This document shows positions 10,126 through 19,335 of a stretch of 64,000 bases of DNA, piece by piece; position 1 is the stretch's first letter, and each line of letters opens with the position of its first letter. Source of the stretch: Paenibacillus plantiphilus (GTDB lineage: Bacteria; Bacillota; Bacilli; Paenibacillales; Paenibacillaceae); the NCBI RefSeq assembly GCF_927798095.1, contig NZ_CAKMMF010000020.1:48903-112902 (forward strand), read 5' to 3'. The position numbers and the translations under genes were made by a program. The notes beneath the pieces are model-generated. The model was not told where the DNA came from and ran no database searches. It saw only the letters and a program-made list of their open reading frames with translations.

Positions 10126-10848
10126 CTAAGAATGTGACTCTATTGCAGTGAGAGAGACGGCGCCATTAAATTTATAGCCAGCGCCTCTTACGGTATGAAT
10201 ATATCGCGGATTGTGGGGCTGCTCCTCAATCTTTTGCCGCAGATTGTAGATGTGAACCATAACGGTACGGACATCCCCTAGCTTGCTGTCTCGCCAAATA
10301 AGGTCATAAAGGGTTTCAGTATGAAAAACACGGTTAGGGTTTTTGGCGAGGAGGACCAGCAATTGGAACTCTTTAGTGGACAGAATGGCTTCTTTGCCGT
10401 AAGAAAGAACGGTATGTGTCGAGAGATCCACTTCAAGTCCGGGATATTGCAGCAGGTGACGCTGATTGACGGGAAAAGCCCGTTTGTTTCTGCGAATCTG
10501 TGCCTTGATTCGCGCGAGAAGCACATCCAGGTTCAGCGGCTTGGAGATATAATCGTCTCCCCCCAGGTTGAAAGCAGATATTTTAACATAATCATCGGCA
10601 TACGTGCTTACGAAGAGTATCGGAATATCGCTGACTTTACGTATTTCTGTGCATAGCTCCAGGCCTTCCAAACGCGGCGTCAGCAGATCAAGAATAATAA
10701 GATCGGGAACGTGAGAATGGAACAATCCGATTGTGTCTTGACCGCTGTACGAGCAGCCAATAACTTCGAACCCATGTTTGGACAAGTATTGAACCAGAAG
10801 CTTGCAGTGGTCATCATCATCATCGACAATGATGATTTTGTCTCGCAT
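10126..10848 (-). CDS. OmpR/PhoB-family response regulator (no adjacent kinase)
   Basis: 240 residues. The N-terminal receiver has an acidic cluster (VDDDDD), phospho-acceptor D54 (LIILDLL), T82 and K103. The C-terminal winged helix (about 140-230) has the typical VRTVMVHIYNLRQKIE recognition region and RGAGYKF hairpin. It binds DNA and controls transcription once phosphorylated. No partner kinase of the matching class lies beside it; the kinase at 11689-13092 sits next to a NarL-type regulator instead. Strong AGGAGG before the ATG. A TTGACA promoter and a cre-like site in its leader suggest carbon-source control. Its closeness to the amylase hints at shared physiology, which is inference. 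Confidence 0.9.
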   Translation of the reverse strand: MRDKIIIVDDDDDHCKLLVQYLSKHGFEVIGCSYSGQDTIGLFHSHVPDLIILDLLTPRLEGLELCTEIRKVSDIPILFVSTYADDYVKISAFNLGGDDYISKPLNLDVLLARIKAQIRRNKRAFPVNQRHLLQYPGLEVDLSTHTVLSYGKEAILSTKEFQLLVLLAKNPNRVFHTETLYDLIWRDSKLGDVRTVMVHIYNLRQKIEEQPHNPRYIHTVRGAGYKFNGAVSLTAIESHS

Positions 10849-10871
10849 ACAACATCTCCTCCTATCTAAAT

Positions 10872-10886
10872 ATGCAAGCGCTTACT
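10872..10886 (+). promoter_or_regulatory. cre-like site in the leader of the OmpR-type regulator
   Basis: ATGCAAGCGCTTACT matches the 15-base cre consensus WTGNAANCGNWNNCW at every defined position. It lies between the likely promoter and the ribosome site, a position that suits CcpA roadblock repression. Confidence 0.65.
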
Positions 10887-10897
10887 CCCCTCACTCT

Positions 10898-10926
10898 ATC
10901 ATTTACAGAATGTGTCTGTTTGTCAA
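10898..10926 (-). promoter_or_regulatory. Sigma-A type promoter for the OmpR-type regulator
   Basis: On the minus strand: -35 TTGACA (10921-10926), a 17-base spacer, and -10 AATGAT (10898-10903). The consensus -35 and correct spacing are seen directly; the -10 is only fair. Confidence 0.5.
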
Positions 10927-11091
10927 TTAGGTATCGTGAGTGCAGGGAGGAATTAGTTCTTAAGTTGGAGGGATTGTTGCGAAACGATTTCAATTAATAG
11001 AAATAAATGTAAATAGAAGAATAAATATAGGAGAAATCAGCGGACGCCAAGGCTTTCTCGCTCGTTCAGCCGCGCAGGATTATAAAAGGCA

Positions 11092-11679
11092 TTATAGCTT
11101 CAGCTTCCTCCTGATGGACTGCATATGCTTCTTGACAGTGTCGGCAGACTTGAACAGCATCTCGGCAATTTTACTCTTGCTGTAGCCTTTCTGCTGAAGG
11201 TAATAAATCTCCAGCTCGCTGGGAGTGAGAATCTGTACCCTCTTGGCTTCCTTCAACCTGGCGATCAGCGCTGGCGATGCATCGGAATGTATGGGGGCAT
11301 TTCCTTCAACAGCCGACTGAATCGCTTTAATAATATCGTAAATGCTGGATTTGTTCATGTAATTGACGGCCCCGCATTCGAAGGAGCTTACAATGACATC
11401 ATCGTCGACGATGGAGGTAAGAGCGATGATTTTGGGACCCAGCCTGCTGAGCTTCTCAATCAGCTCCATACCGTCCAGATTGGCACGGGTAAGATTAAGA
11501 TCCAGCAATACAATGTCTGTGGATGGATGGCTCTCGATGAATGCGAGCGCCTCCTCCTTGCAGCCTGTAACGAAGACGACCTTGATATGCCGGCTTTCCT
11601 GTTCAATATATTTGGAGATGTTCGCCTGCCAGAAGGGATCATCCTCTACGAGCGCTACGGTTATTGTGCGTTTCAACAT
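11092..11679 (-). CDS. NarL/LuxR-family response regulator
   Basis: 195 residues. Receiver domain with acidic pair E12-D13-D14, phospho-acceptor D60 (VLLDLNL), T88 and K110, then a C-terminal LuxR/GerE helix-turn-helix (LTPSELEIYYLQQKGYSKSK, then SADTVKKHMQSIRRKL). It starts 9 bases after the stop of the kinase gene on the same strand, so kinase and regulator form a two-gene operon and a cognate pair. The linker of the receiver is slightly long (DLNLTRANLDG). Target genes are unknown. Confidence 0.9.
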   Translation of the reverse strand: MLKRTITVALVEDDPFWQANISKYIEQESRHIKVVFVTGCKEEALAFIESHPSTDIVLLDLNLTRANLDGMELIEKLSRLGPKIIALTSIVDDDVIVSSFECGAVNYMNKSSIYDIIKAIQSAVEGNAPIHSDASPALIARLKEAKRVQILTPSELEIYYLQQKGYSKSKIAEMLFKSADTVKKHMQSIRRKLKL

Positions 11680-11688
11680 TTGGCCTCA

Positions 11689-13092
11689 TCATCCTATTCC
11701 GACAGAATGCGAATTTGCGGTGGTCACAATTCGAGCCTTAGGAAGCTTGACGATGACAGATGTCCCCTTGTTAACCTCGCTGCGTACCAGCATATCGCCA
11801 TCATGCGCTCTGACCACCATATAACAGAAGCTGAGTCCCAGACCGTGATTCTTAATGTTGTTCTTGGTGGAGAAGAAGGGCTCCATAATTCGGCTGAGCT
11901 CTTCCCTTGGAATCCCGCAGCCATTGTCGGTGATTTCAATTGTAACCCCGCCTTTTCTAGGAAACAATCGAACTTGAATCATGCCATGGGGAGCGGCAAT
12001 AGCCTCCATCGCATTATTAAGAATGTTCTTAATCACCTCAGCGAGCAGAATGCCATCACACCGTACAGTGCATTCGGTAATTAGCTGTGACCGAATCTCA
12101 ATGCCTCTGAAGCTGCAGAGGGGCCGCACGGCTTCAATAGCTTGCCGGATTAACGGGACAAGCGGGACCTCGGTCTCGACGGGAATCATTGCTTCTGTCC
12201 TGGAGCGAATGCGATCGACCATATTGTCGATGCTTTCGATTGCAGAGAAGACGGAGGAGATGGAGGCTTTGGTCTCCTCCAGGTCCTCTTTTTCGAGGGA
12301 TGCTTTGGCCAGATTGAAGGAAAATTTGATTTTTTCAATTTCATTCTTGATCGTATGGTTTAGAATGGCCGTGCCGCTGCTCATAATCTGGATTGACTTG
12401 TCCAGCACCTGCTGCTTCTCGACCTTGATTCGGATGCCGAATACCCCTGAGAGGAAGATGTAACCGATAAATAGAAGATAGGCAATGCCGAAGAAAAGCG
12501 GTGTGAGACGGAAAAGCTCGGAATTTGGATCGATTGCCCGGGCAATATAATTGAAGATGAGGACTCCCAGCCAGACAGGAACCAGAACAAGCAGTATGTT
12601 TTGCCGTGCCTTCCTCCGATATCTGTTGTTCTCGCAGTACCAGGCGCGAAGCATCATCCAGCTTGCAGCCAGAATATAAGGAGCGGCCCATGGGAGCAGT
12701 ACCCGGAAGTTAATGGTGATATCGGGGTAGAAATCGGTGAAGACAATCATCGCAATCATCGGTATTGCCAGAATGAAGGGAAGCCGCCTCCTGATCGGAC
12801 TTCTCCCGATATCCGAATACACAATCGCATACATGAGAATGGCATACGGCGAAACGACTTGCGCCAGGAACTGACTATAAATATGTGCCTCGAACAGCAG
12901 CATGGACAAGCGCGGTCCTGCCCCGATCAATTCAAGCTCGGGTATGATATCGCTGATCAGCGATTCGGACAGGCCGCCTAAGGATGCGGACAGACAGAAC
13001 ACGATCATCCATCGATTGGCCTGATTTCCTTTGGGCTGGCTAACATAAAGGATAATCGCAAACAGCAGGTTGCAGAAAAAAATAAAAAACAT
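11689..13092 (-). CDS. Membrane sensor histidine kinase, partner of the NarL-type regulator
   Basis: 467 residues. About seven hydrophobic helices occupy residues 1-220, without a recognisable extracellular sensor domain, so the signal is probably sensed in or near the membrane. The phospho-acceptor is H246 in the box ILNHTIKNE, followed by an ATPase domain with N-box (NILNNAMEAI), G1 (DNGCGI), F-box (FFSTK) and G2 (HGLGL). GGGAGG precedes the ATG. A clear paralogue with the same architecture and box (LNHTMKNQ) is encoded at 46958-48328. The ligand is unknown. Confidence 0.9.
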   Translation of the reverse strand: MFFIFFCNLLFAIILYVSQPKGNQANRWMIVFCLSASLGGLSESLISDIIPELELIGAGPRLSMLLFEAHIYSQFLAQVVSPYAILMYAIVYSDIGRSPIRRRLPFILAIPMIAMIVFTDFYPDITINFRVLLPWAAPYILAASWMMLRAWYCENNRYRRKARQNILLVLVPVWLGVLIFNYIARAIDPNSELFRLTPLFFGIAYLLFIGYIFLSGVFGIRIKVEKQQVLDKSIQIMSSGTAILNHTIKNEIEKIKFSFNLAKASLEKEDLEETKASISSVFSAIESIDNMVDRIRSRTEAMIPVETEVPLVPLIRQAIEAVRPLCSFRGIEIRSQLITECTVRCDGILLAEVIKNILNNAMEAIAAPHGMIQVRLFPRKGGVTIEITDNGCGIPREELSRIMEPFFSTKNNIKNHGLGLSFCYMVVRAHDGDMLVRSEVNKGTSVIVKLPKARIVTTANSHSVGIG

Positions 13093-13497
13093 CCGTTATA
13101 TGCCTCCCATCGGGTGGAGAAGATCATTTCAGGTTTATCGATTGATAATAGGCGGGCGTCGGCCTTGTTGCAGCAGATTGAATACCATCAAACAGTTACT
13201 ATACCATTTAATAACATTTATGAGTGTCGAATCAAGGCGAATAATTGTGAGCCCTTCTATTCATTTTCATTGGGATATAAGATGCAGCCAGCAGGCATGG
13301 ATAGGGTAATGTTGTGAGGCAGCGTTAATGGACGATAATCTAAAGAAAGCAAACATCATACCCTAAGTTCCTGCATTGAACGGCCATCTGCAGCGAGCCA
13401 TAATAAACCTATAACAGAGCGTGAGCTTGCGAAGCAGCCTTCTGCACGATAGAAGCTGCTAAGGAAGCGGCGCAGTAAACTTTGAGGAGGAAACATA
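13093..13497. other. Divergent intergenic region, kinase / sugar operon
   Basis: About 400 bases between the divergent kinase and sugar-binding-protein genes. It must hold both promoters, but I could not pick a convincing -35/-10 pair or operator. No gene or repeat is evident. Confidence 0.5.
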
Positions 13498-14850
13498 ATG
13501 ACGATAATGTTCAAAGGGTTAAAGTTGGCCATGGTCGGTGCGCTCGCTATCAGCTTGGCGGCATGCGGCGCGAACAACAACTCGGGGACTGGCGGAGATA
13601 ACGGCAAAGCGGCGAATGGCGGCAGCAATGGCAAGAAGCAGGAGCAGGAGCAGGAGAATATTACGATCACCTTCCAGAATATATATCCCGATCCGACAGA
13701 CCCCAAGCACGGTGCTGTGAAGAAGATTGTAGAGCAATATCAGGCCGAGCATAAGCATATCACCATCGAGCTGGATTCGCTCAACACGGATCAACAGAAG
13801 CTGAAGCTTAAGACGCAAGCGGCTTCCAAAGAAGTGCCCGACATTACGGTCGTTAACCCGTCTGCTCAGATGAAGCCTTTCGTGGAGGCGGGCTTGTTCG
13901 CCCCGTTGAATGATATGGTGGAGCAGAACGGACTGAAGGATACGTTCCAGGAGGGAATTCTGGACTGGTACTCTTTCGACAACAACCTGTACGCGCTGCC
14001 GGATGGCAACAACATCGGCGTCGTCTATTACAACAAGGAATTGTTCGAGCAGGCGGGTGTGAAGGTTCCTGCAACCTTTGAAGAAATGATCGAAGTTGTG
14101 AAAGCGCTTAAATCGAAAGGGATTACGCCAATTGCCATCGGAGAGAAGGATACATGGACCGGCTCCTTCCTGTTCATGAACGTGCTGCTCCGCACCAATG
14201 GCGGACCGGGCTTCCTGCAGGATGTCCAGGATGGCAAGAAGACGTTCGAGGATCAGGCATTCGTGGATGCAGTCGACAGCTTCCAGGATCTCGTGCAGGC
14301 AGGGGCATTCCAGGATGGCGCAACCTCCTTCGACTACAATGCAGGGGAGAACCTGTTCAAGACGGGCAAAAGCGCGATGTACTATATGGGCAGTTGGGCA
14401 ACTGGCGGTATAGAAACCTCTTCGGTTAACGGCAAGGTAGGGGTGTTCAAATTCCCTACGGTCAAAGGCAAAGGCAACCCGAACGAATTCATGCTTGCAC
14501 CGGGCAGCGGATTTGCGATTTCGGCCAACAGCAAGCATTTGCAAGAAACGAAGGATTTCCTGAATTACTTCATGCTGAACTTCCCGAAGGTCATGTTCGA
14601 GGCTAAAGGCGCTATCGGCATCGCTCAGAAAGTAGATGGAGACTTCAAAGCGCAAGGGTATTCCGATATGGCCATGGAAATCCTTGGTCTGTTCAAGGAA
14701 GTGCAGGGCGGCGACCTGTCGTTCGACAACACGATGAATCCGGCAACCTCGCAAGGGCATCTGACAAGCATCCAGGATCTGTTCGGACAGAAGCGAGATT
14801 CCAAAGAAATCGCGAAGGACCACCAAACCGTGTACAGCAGCAACAAATAA
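13498..14850 (+). CDS. Sugar ABC transporter substrate-binding lipoprotein
   Basis: 450 residues. Signal peptide with lipobox LAAC (C23 lipidated), then a Gly/Asn/Lys-rich linker and a family-1 (MalE-like) solute-binding fold (ITFQNIYPDP at the start of the mature domain; YALPDGNNIGVVYYNKELFEQAG; GKSAMYYMGSWATGG). It captures an oligosaccharide or sugar outside the membrane for the two permeases encoded next. AGGAGG lies 7 bases before the ATG. The ATPase is not in the operon, as is usual for systems sharing an MsmK-type ATPase. The downstream YesM/YesN pair probably controls it. Substrate unknown. Confidence 0.92.
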   Translation: MTIMFKGLKLAMVGALAISLAACGANNNSGTGGDNGKAANGGSNGKKQEQEQENITITFQNIYPDPTDPKHGAVKKIVEQYQAEHKHITIELDSLNTDQQKLKLKTQAASKEVPDITVVNPSAQMKPFVEAGLFAPLNDMVEQNGLKDTFQEGILDWYSFDNNLYALPDGNNIGVVYYNKELFEQAGVKVPATFEEMIEVVKALKSKGITPIAIGEKDTWTGSFLFMNVLLRTNGGPGFLQDVQDGKKTFEDQAFVDAVDSFQDLVQAGAFQDGATSFDYNAGENLFKTGKSAMYYMGSWATGGIETSSVNGKVGVFKFPTVKGKGNPNEFMLAPGSGFAISANSKHLQETKDFLNYFMLNFPKVMFEAKGAIGIAQKVDGDFKAQGYSDMAMEILGLFKEVQGGDLSFDNTMNPATSQGHLTSIQDLFGQKRDSKEIAKDHQTVYSSNK

Positions 14851-14996
14851 GCGCAGCAGTTCAAGCTCATTTGATACGGATGGGAAGGGGTTCGAATCGA
14901 CCCCCTTCTCCAGATTTTCAAATTGCGCGGATGTAATAACCAGCGAATTTAGAAAGTATAAGACGCCTTTATTCATTTGCGGTGAATAGTATCCTG

Positions 14997-15497
14997 TACG
15001 CGGACAAAATCGGCTTACAGCACGGGGAAAGCGAGCGAACAATCCCGTAAGCGGACAAAATCCGCTTACAGCACGAAAAAGTGGATGCAAGCCGCGTCGG
15101 TGAGGTCTGAAAGCGGAAAAAACCCGCTTACAGCCTGCCGAAAGCGAGCGAACAGTCCTGTAAGCGGACAAAATCCGCTTACAGCACGAAAAAGTGGAAG
15201 CAAGCCGCGTCGGTGAGGTCTGAAAGCGTGAAAAACCCGCTTACAGCCTGCCTAAAGCGAGCGAACAGTGCTGTAAGCGGACAAAATCCGCTTACAGCAC
15301 GAAAAAGTGGATGGAAGCCGCGTCGGTGAGGTTTGAAAGCGGAAAAAACCCGCTTACAGCCCGCCGAAAGCGAGCGAGCGATCCCGTAAGCGGACAAAAT
15401 CGGCTTACAGCACGGGGAAAGTGGATGAAAGCCGCGTCGGTGAGGTCTGAAAGCGTGAAAAAACCCGCTTACAGCCTGCCGAAAGCGAGCGAGCATC
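14997..15497 (+). repeat. 113-bp repeat array, copy set B, inside the sugar operon
   Basis: Units begin with GTAAGCGGACAAAA at 15047, 15160, 15273 and 15386, each exactly 113 bp after the last. A short first copy at 14997 lacks about 63 internal bases. Full units carry CTGTAAGCGGA-CAAAA-TCCGCTTACAG, an 11-bp-arm hairpin, and a second weaker hairpin (AAGCGG/CCGCTT). The array fills the gap between the binding-protein and permease genes, so its transcript would fold into serial hairpins. Confidence 0.92.
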
Positions 15498-15527
15498 AGG
15501 AAAATTGACATGGAGGAGGCGATGAAG

Positions 15528-16418
15528 GTGAATGTGTTGAGGGTCTCCAGATGGACGATAGCCGCTTTTGTGCTGCCGTGCTTGCTGCTCTACGTCTGCC
15601 TTGTGTTTGTGCCTATACTCGTTTCATTATATAGCGGTTTGCTGGATTGGAACGGGATTGGCGATTCGAGGTTTATTGGTTTGGGCAATTTCAAGCAGCT
15701 GCTGTTCGATGACCCTGTCTTCTGGCCGTCTGTGAAGCGAACGCTAGTGTTCGCGATATTCTCCATGGCGGAAATTCCAGTTGTGCTATTCGTCGCCATA
15801 TTGCTGAGCAGATTCGTGAAAAAACCGAATTTTCTCGTATCGAGCTATTTTCTGCCCGTTATTCTATCTGTAGTGATTATCGGCCAGCTGTGGAAAACGA
15901 TCTACAACCCGGCCTCCATGGGAGGCATGCTCAACCAGCTGCTGGAAGCGGTAGGCTTGGGCGATTGGACAAGATCATGGCTGACTGAGCCTGACGTTGC
16001 GATGTACTCCTTATATTTTGTAGCATTGTGGCAATACCTGGGCTACCATACACTGATTCAGTTTACAGGCATTCAGAATATCCCGTCTGACATTTATGAG
16101 GCAGCCAAAATCGATGGCGCGGAAGGCTTGAAGGCCGACTGGTACATCACACTCCCAATGAATATTCCGATTTTCAAAATATCGATCGTGCTTGCCTTTA
16201 TCGGCTCTCTGCAGGCGTTCGACATGATCATGGTCATGACGGGCGGCGGCCCCGCCCATGCGACAGATGTCATCTCTACCCATATGTACAACATGTCGTT
16301 CCTGTCCATGAAGTACGGCTATGGCAGCGCGATTGCGGCATTCCTCGTCATGCTCTGTCTGGTCGCAACCGTGCTCGTGAATCTGGTCTTCAACCGGCTG
16401 GAGAGAAAATATACGTAA
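15528..16418 (+). CDS. Sugar ABC transporter permease (MalF/UgpA type)
   Basis: An approximately 296-residue polytopic protein with six hydrophobic helices and the inner-membrane EAA-loop signature (IYEAAKIDGAEGLKADWYITLPM) that docks the ATPase. With the next gene it forms the transmembrane channel for the sugar taken up by the upstream lipoprotein. I prefer the GTG at 15528, 8 bases after AGGAGG; the ATGs at 15510 and 15522 overlap or touch that site. It is separated from the binding-protein gene by the 113-bp array. Confidence 0.9.
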   Translation: MNVLRVSRWTIAAFVLPCLLLYVCLVFVPILVSLYSGLLDWNGIGDSRFIGLGNFKQLLFDDPVFWPSVKRTLVFAIFSMAEIPVVLFVAILLSRFVKKPNFLVSSYFLPVILSVVIIGQLWKTIYNPASMGGMLNQLLEAVGLGDWTRSWLTEPDVAMYSLYFVALWQYLGYHTLIQFTGIQNIPSDIYEAAKIDGAEGLKADWYITLPMNIPIFKISIVLAFIGSLQAFDMIMVMTGGGPAHATDVISTHMYNMSFLSMKYGYGSAIAAFLVMLCLVATVLVNLVFNRLERKYT

Positions 16419-16434
16419 AGGAGGCTGCGGCACA

Positions 16435-17325
16435 ATGAACCCATCCATCCGCGCGGCAGCAGCGGTCAGCGCCAAGCCGATAGCTCGAACAGGAAAAGGC
16501 CGCTCCCGGATTGTCAAGGCTGTCGTCTTCGCCATCCTGTCTGTTCTGTTCGTCACGCAGGTGTATCCGCTGCTCTGGCTGCTGATCTATTCTCTGAAAA
16601 ATAACGAGGAAATTCTGTCAGGAAGCTTCTTCTCCCTACCGGCATCTCCACAATGGAACAACTTCGCCGATGCGATCGCGTCCGGGAATTACTTCAAATA
16701 CTTGACCAACAGCCTGTTCGTCACGACCGTTACGATGCTGGGGGTGCTGCTGCTCAGCGCGCTTGCATCATTCGCGATCAGCCGGTTCAAGTGGCGTTAT
16801 GGCGGGGCGGTAATGGTCCTGTTCCTGGTCGGGATGATGATCCCGATGCAGGCGACGCTGCTGCCGCTCATGATTATTTTCAAAAACATAAATATTCTCA
16901 ACACACATCTGTCGATCATACTGCCCTATATTGCGTTCCAAACGCCGATAGCGGTGTTCATACTAAGCGGGTTCATGAGATCCATTCCGCATGAGATTGA
17001 AGAGTCGGCGGTTGTGGATGGAGCGGGTGTATTCCGCATCTTCAGGAGCATCATTCTGCCGGTGTCGGTTCCGCCGATGATGACGGTATGTATTCTTACT
17101 TTTATCAACATCTGGAACGAGTACATTATGGCATCAACCTTCATTTCGTCCGAGAGCTTGAAGACGCTCCCGTTCGGCGTGTACAGCTTCGTCAGCCAGT
17201 ATTCCGTGAATTACGGAGCGATTGGCGCGTTTCTGGTGCTCGGCGCACTGCCGGTTGTCATCGTCTATTTCCTGCTGGCGGACAAAATTACAAAGGGTAT
17301 GGTTGCGGGAGCGGTGAAAGGGTAA
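16435..17325 (+). CDS. Sugar ABC transporter permease (MalG/UgpE type)
   Basis: 296 residues. A cytoplasmic N-terminus is followed by six membrane helices and the EAA loop (IPHEIEESAVVDGAGVFRIF). It pairs with the upstream permease, 16 bases away, with its own AAAGGAGG site. The C-terminal KGMVAGAVKG is the usual end of CUT1-type MalG proteins, which supports oligosaccharide uptake as the role. Confidence 0.92.
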   Translation: MNPSIRAAAAVSAKPIARTGKGRSRIVKAVVFAILSVLFVTQVYPLLWLLIYSLKNNEEILSGSFFSLPASPQWNNFADAIASGNYFKYLTNSLFVTTVTMLGVLLLSALASFAISRFKWRYGGAVMVLFLVGMMIPMQATLLPLMIIFKNINILNTHLSIILPYIAFQTPIAVFILSGFMRSIPHEIEESAVVDGAGVFRIFRSIILPVSVPPMMTVCILTFINIWNEYIMASTFISSESLKTLPFGVYSFVSQYSVNYGAIGAFLVLGALPVVIVYFLLADKITKGMVAGAVKG

Positions 17326-17397
17326 TTTCGCCTCTCCTTCTCCTGTTATGACCTGCTATACTATGGGGAAAGATGCAATGGGGAAGGGGCGCCACAG

Positions 17398-19332
17398 ATG
17401 AGAGGCATGCATACGATCCATAACCGTTTGTTTCTCCTGTTTCTCTCCTGCATGATGACACTTCTCATTATTGCCAGCGTCCTCTATTACCAGAAGACAG
17501 CGAGGATCATCCATACGAAGATCAATGATATGGCTGAGAAAAATATTTCGCAAACCGTCGGACTATTCGACCTCCTGCTGGAAGGGTACGACAGCATAAC
17601 CAAGTCGCTGAACAGCAACAGCGAGCTGCTGCGGCTGCTGGAAGCGCGGGAGAAGCCGATTGAGCCGACGATCAGCGGTATAAACGAGCGCGCCATTACG
17701 AACATAATGGGTGCTGTTTTTTATTCGCGGGATGATATTATCGGTATTCATGTCATTACGAATGCAGGAAAAATCTATAATTATGAGAAACATTTTGCTG
17801 GTATGATTGATATGAACTACGAGACGTCGGATTGGTACAACAAGCTCAAGAGCTCAAGCGGCGAGATGGTTTGGCTGGGTTTGAGCCAGGGCTCTCCCAT
17901 TAATAATATGCAGAAGGAGTCTGTGTTCGTATTCGGCAGACAGCTTTACAATTTATCGACGCATAAGCCTATCGGCATTATGTTCATAGAGACGGACCCA
18001 GCGCCGATTCTGGCGGCTCTCACCAATGTGACCATCAGTCCCAATAGCCGGGTATATATAGCGGACAATGAGGATCGAATCGTTGCCTCGACCGAGAAGG
18101 AAGGGAGCCGTCTCCCGCTCATTAAAGGGATGCCGCGTCCTGCCTTGGACGAAATCATAGTCGATGACCGGACGGATGAGCTTATTGTGGCGGGCAAGGC
18201 GGCGATGGCGGATTGGACCGTGCTTGGTCTGACGCCAAAGGCGGACATCAGCTCGGAGCTTGATGAGACGAGGCAATATTTGATCGTTGTCATTCTTGTT
18301 ATTATCGTCCTGTCCACCGCGCTCGCGTCACTGATATCGCGCAATATCTCATCGCCGCTGAAGCTGCTTATTCGTGAAATGAAGCAGGTGGAGATGGGGA
18401 ATTTCAGAGGCTCGGTAAATGTCAAATCGTTCGAGGAAATCAACAGCCTCGTCGCCTCCTTCAACCGGATGGTGCGCCGGATGGACGAACTGATCGAGCG
18501 GACCGCATTATCCTCCATCAGCGAGAAGAACGCACAATTGCAAGCGCTTCAGTCGCAGGTCAATCCGCATTTTCTGTACAACACGCTGGATATGATTTAC
18601 TGGATGCTGGATGAGCGGGAGAACGACAGACTGGGGCGTGTCATACTGGCGCTTTCCCACATGTTCCGCTACAGCAGCGATTGGAAGGAGGCGTCGAAGA
18701 CGACGCTGCGGCAGGAGCTTGAGCAGATGCGCCATTACATGACGATTATCGAGAGTCGTTTGGAGGGCCGAGTAAGCACGGATATTCAAGTCGACGAGCA
18801 GTGGCTTGATATCCCGCTGCCGAAGATGACCATCCAGCCGATTATTGAGAATGCTGTGAAGAGCGGGCTGGAGCCGCTGGATCGTCTAGGGGTGCTTAAA
18901 GTCTATACAGAGGCAAGCGATCAGGAGTTGCATATTGTCATTGCGGATGACGGAGTCGGTATGGATGAGGATATGCTTATGAGGCTGCAGGAGATGCTGG
19001 AGAGCAGTGGCAGCAGTGGCAAAGGCAGTGGCAACAGCAGTAACGGCGGCAGTAACGGTAACGCCAGCCGCAATGGGGGCAGCAACGGCGGTAACGGCAG
19101 CAGCGGTAACCGCAGCCGCAATGGGAACAGCAACGGCAGCAGCAGTAACGCCAGCCGCTGCGGTAACGGTGATAACGATAGCGGCTCAAGGCGGGGAATC
19201 GGTCTGCCTAATGTTCACCGCCGTATTGCGCTTATGTTCGGGGAATCCTATGGACTTAGAATTGAGAGCAAACAAGGAGTAGGGACAACCGTTATTATTG
19301 CGATCCCGCTTTCTGCGAAAGGTGGCTGGTAG
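17398..19332 (+). CDS. YesM-type sensor histidine kinase with Gly/Ser/Asn-rich insert
   Basis: 644 residues. N-terminal helix, large extracellular Cache-like sensor region (about 35-290), second helix, HAMP, then the His_kinase box LQSQVNPHFLYNTLDMIYWM with H391, and an ATPase domain. Between G1 (DDGVGM, near 517) and G2 (GIGLPNVHRRI, near 600) lies a roughly 60-residue tract made almost wholly of Gly, Ser, Asn and a few Arg and Ala. That is the ATP-lid region, normally much shorter. The kinase should sense an extracytoplasmic cue, perhaps sugar or the loaded binding protein, and phosphorylate the AraC-type regulator starting 4 bases downstream. Confidence 0.92.
   Translation: MRGMHTIHNRLFLLFLSCMMTLLIIASVLYYQKTARIIHTKINDMAEKNISQTVGLFDLLLEGYDSITKSLNSNSELLRLLEAREKPIEPTISGINERAITNIMGAVFYSRDDIIGIHVITNAGKIYNYEKHFAGMIDMNYETSDWYNKLKSSSGEMVWLGLSQGSPINNMQKESVFVFGRQLYNLSTHKPIGIMFIETDPAPILAALTNVTISPNSRVYIADNEDRIVASTEKEGSRLPLIKGMPRPALDEIIVDDRTDELIVAGKAAMADWTVLGLTPKADISSELDETRQYLIVVILVIIVLSTALASLISRNISSPLKLLIREMKQVEMGNFRGSVNVKSFEEINSLVASFNRMVRRMDELIERTALSSISEKNAQLQALQSQVNPHFLYNTLDMIYWMLDERENDRLGRVILALSHMFRYSSDWKEASKTTLRQELEQMRHYMTIIESRLEGRVSTDIQVDEQWLDIPLPKMTIQPIIENAVKSGLEPLDRLGVLKVYTEASDQELHIVIADDGVGMDEDMLMRLQEMLESSGSSGKGSGNSSNGGSNGNASRNGGSNGGNGSSGNRSRNGNSNGSSSNASRCGNGDNDSGSRRGIGLPNVHRRIALMFGESYGLRIESKQGVGTTVIIAIPLSAKGGW
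19003..19187 (+). repeat. Imperfect GGY/AGY/AAY codon expansion inside the kinase gene
   Basis: Some 60 codons consist almost only of GGC/GGT, AGC/AGT and AAC, with short recurrent motifs (GGCAGCAGTGGC, AACGGCGGCAGTAACGG). It stays in frame and encodes the low-complexity insert of the YesM-type kinase. Such tracts can change length by slippage. Confidence 0.85.
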
Positions 19333-19335
19333 ACA

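Noticed and set aside
13519..15171. 550-codon minus-strand open frame
   Set aside because: It is antisense to the sugar-binding-protein gene and continues into the repeat array; no ribosome site or protein-like pattern.
14997..15497. CRISPR array
   Set aside because: The whole 113-bp unit is repeated with no unique spacers, and there are no cas genes.
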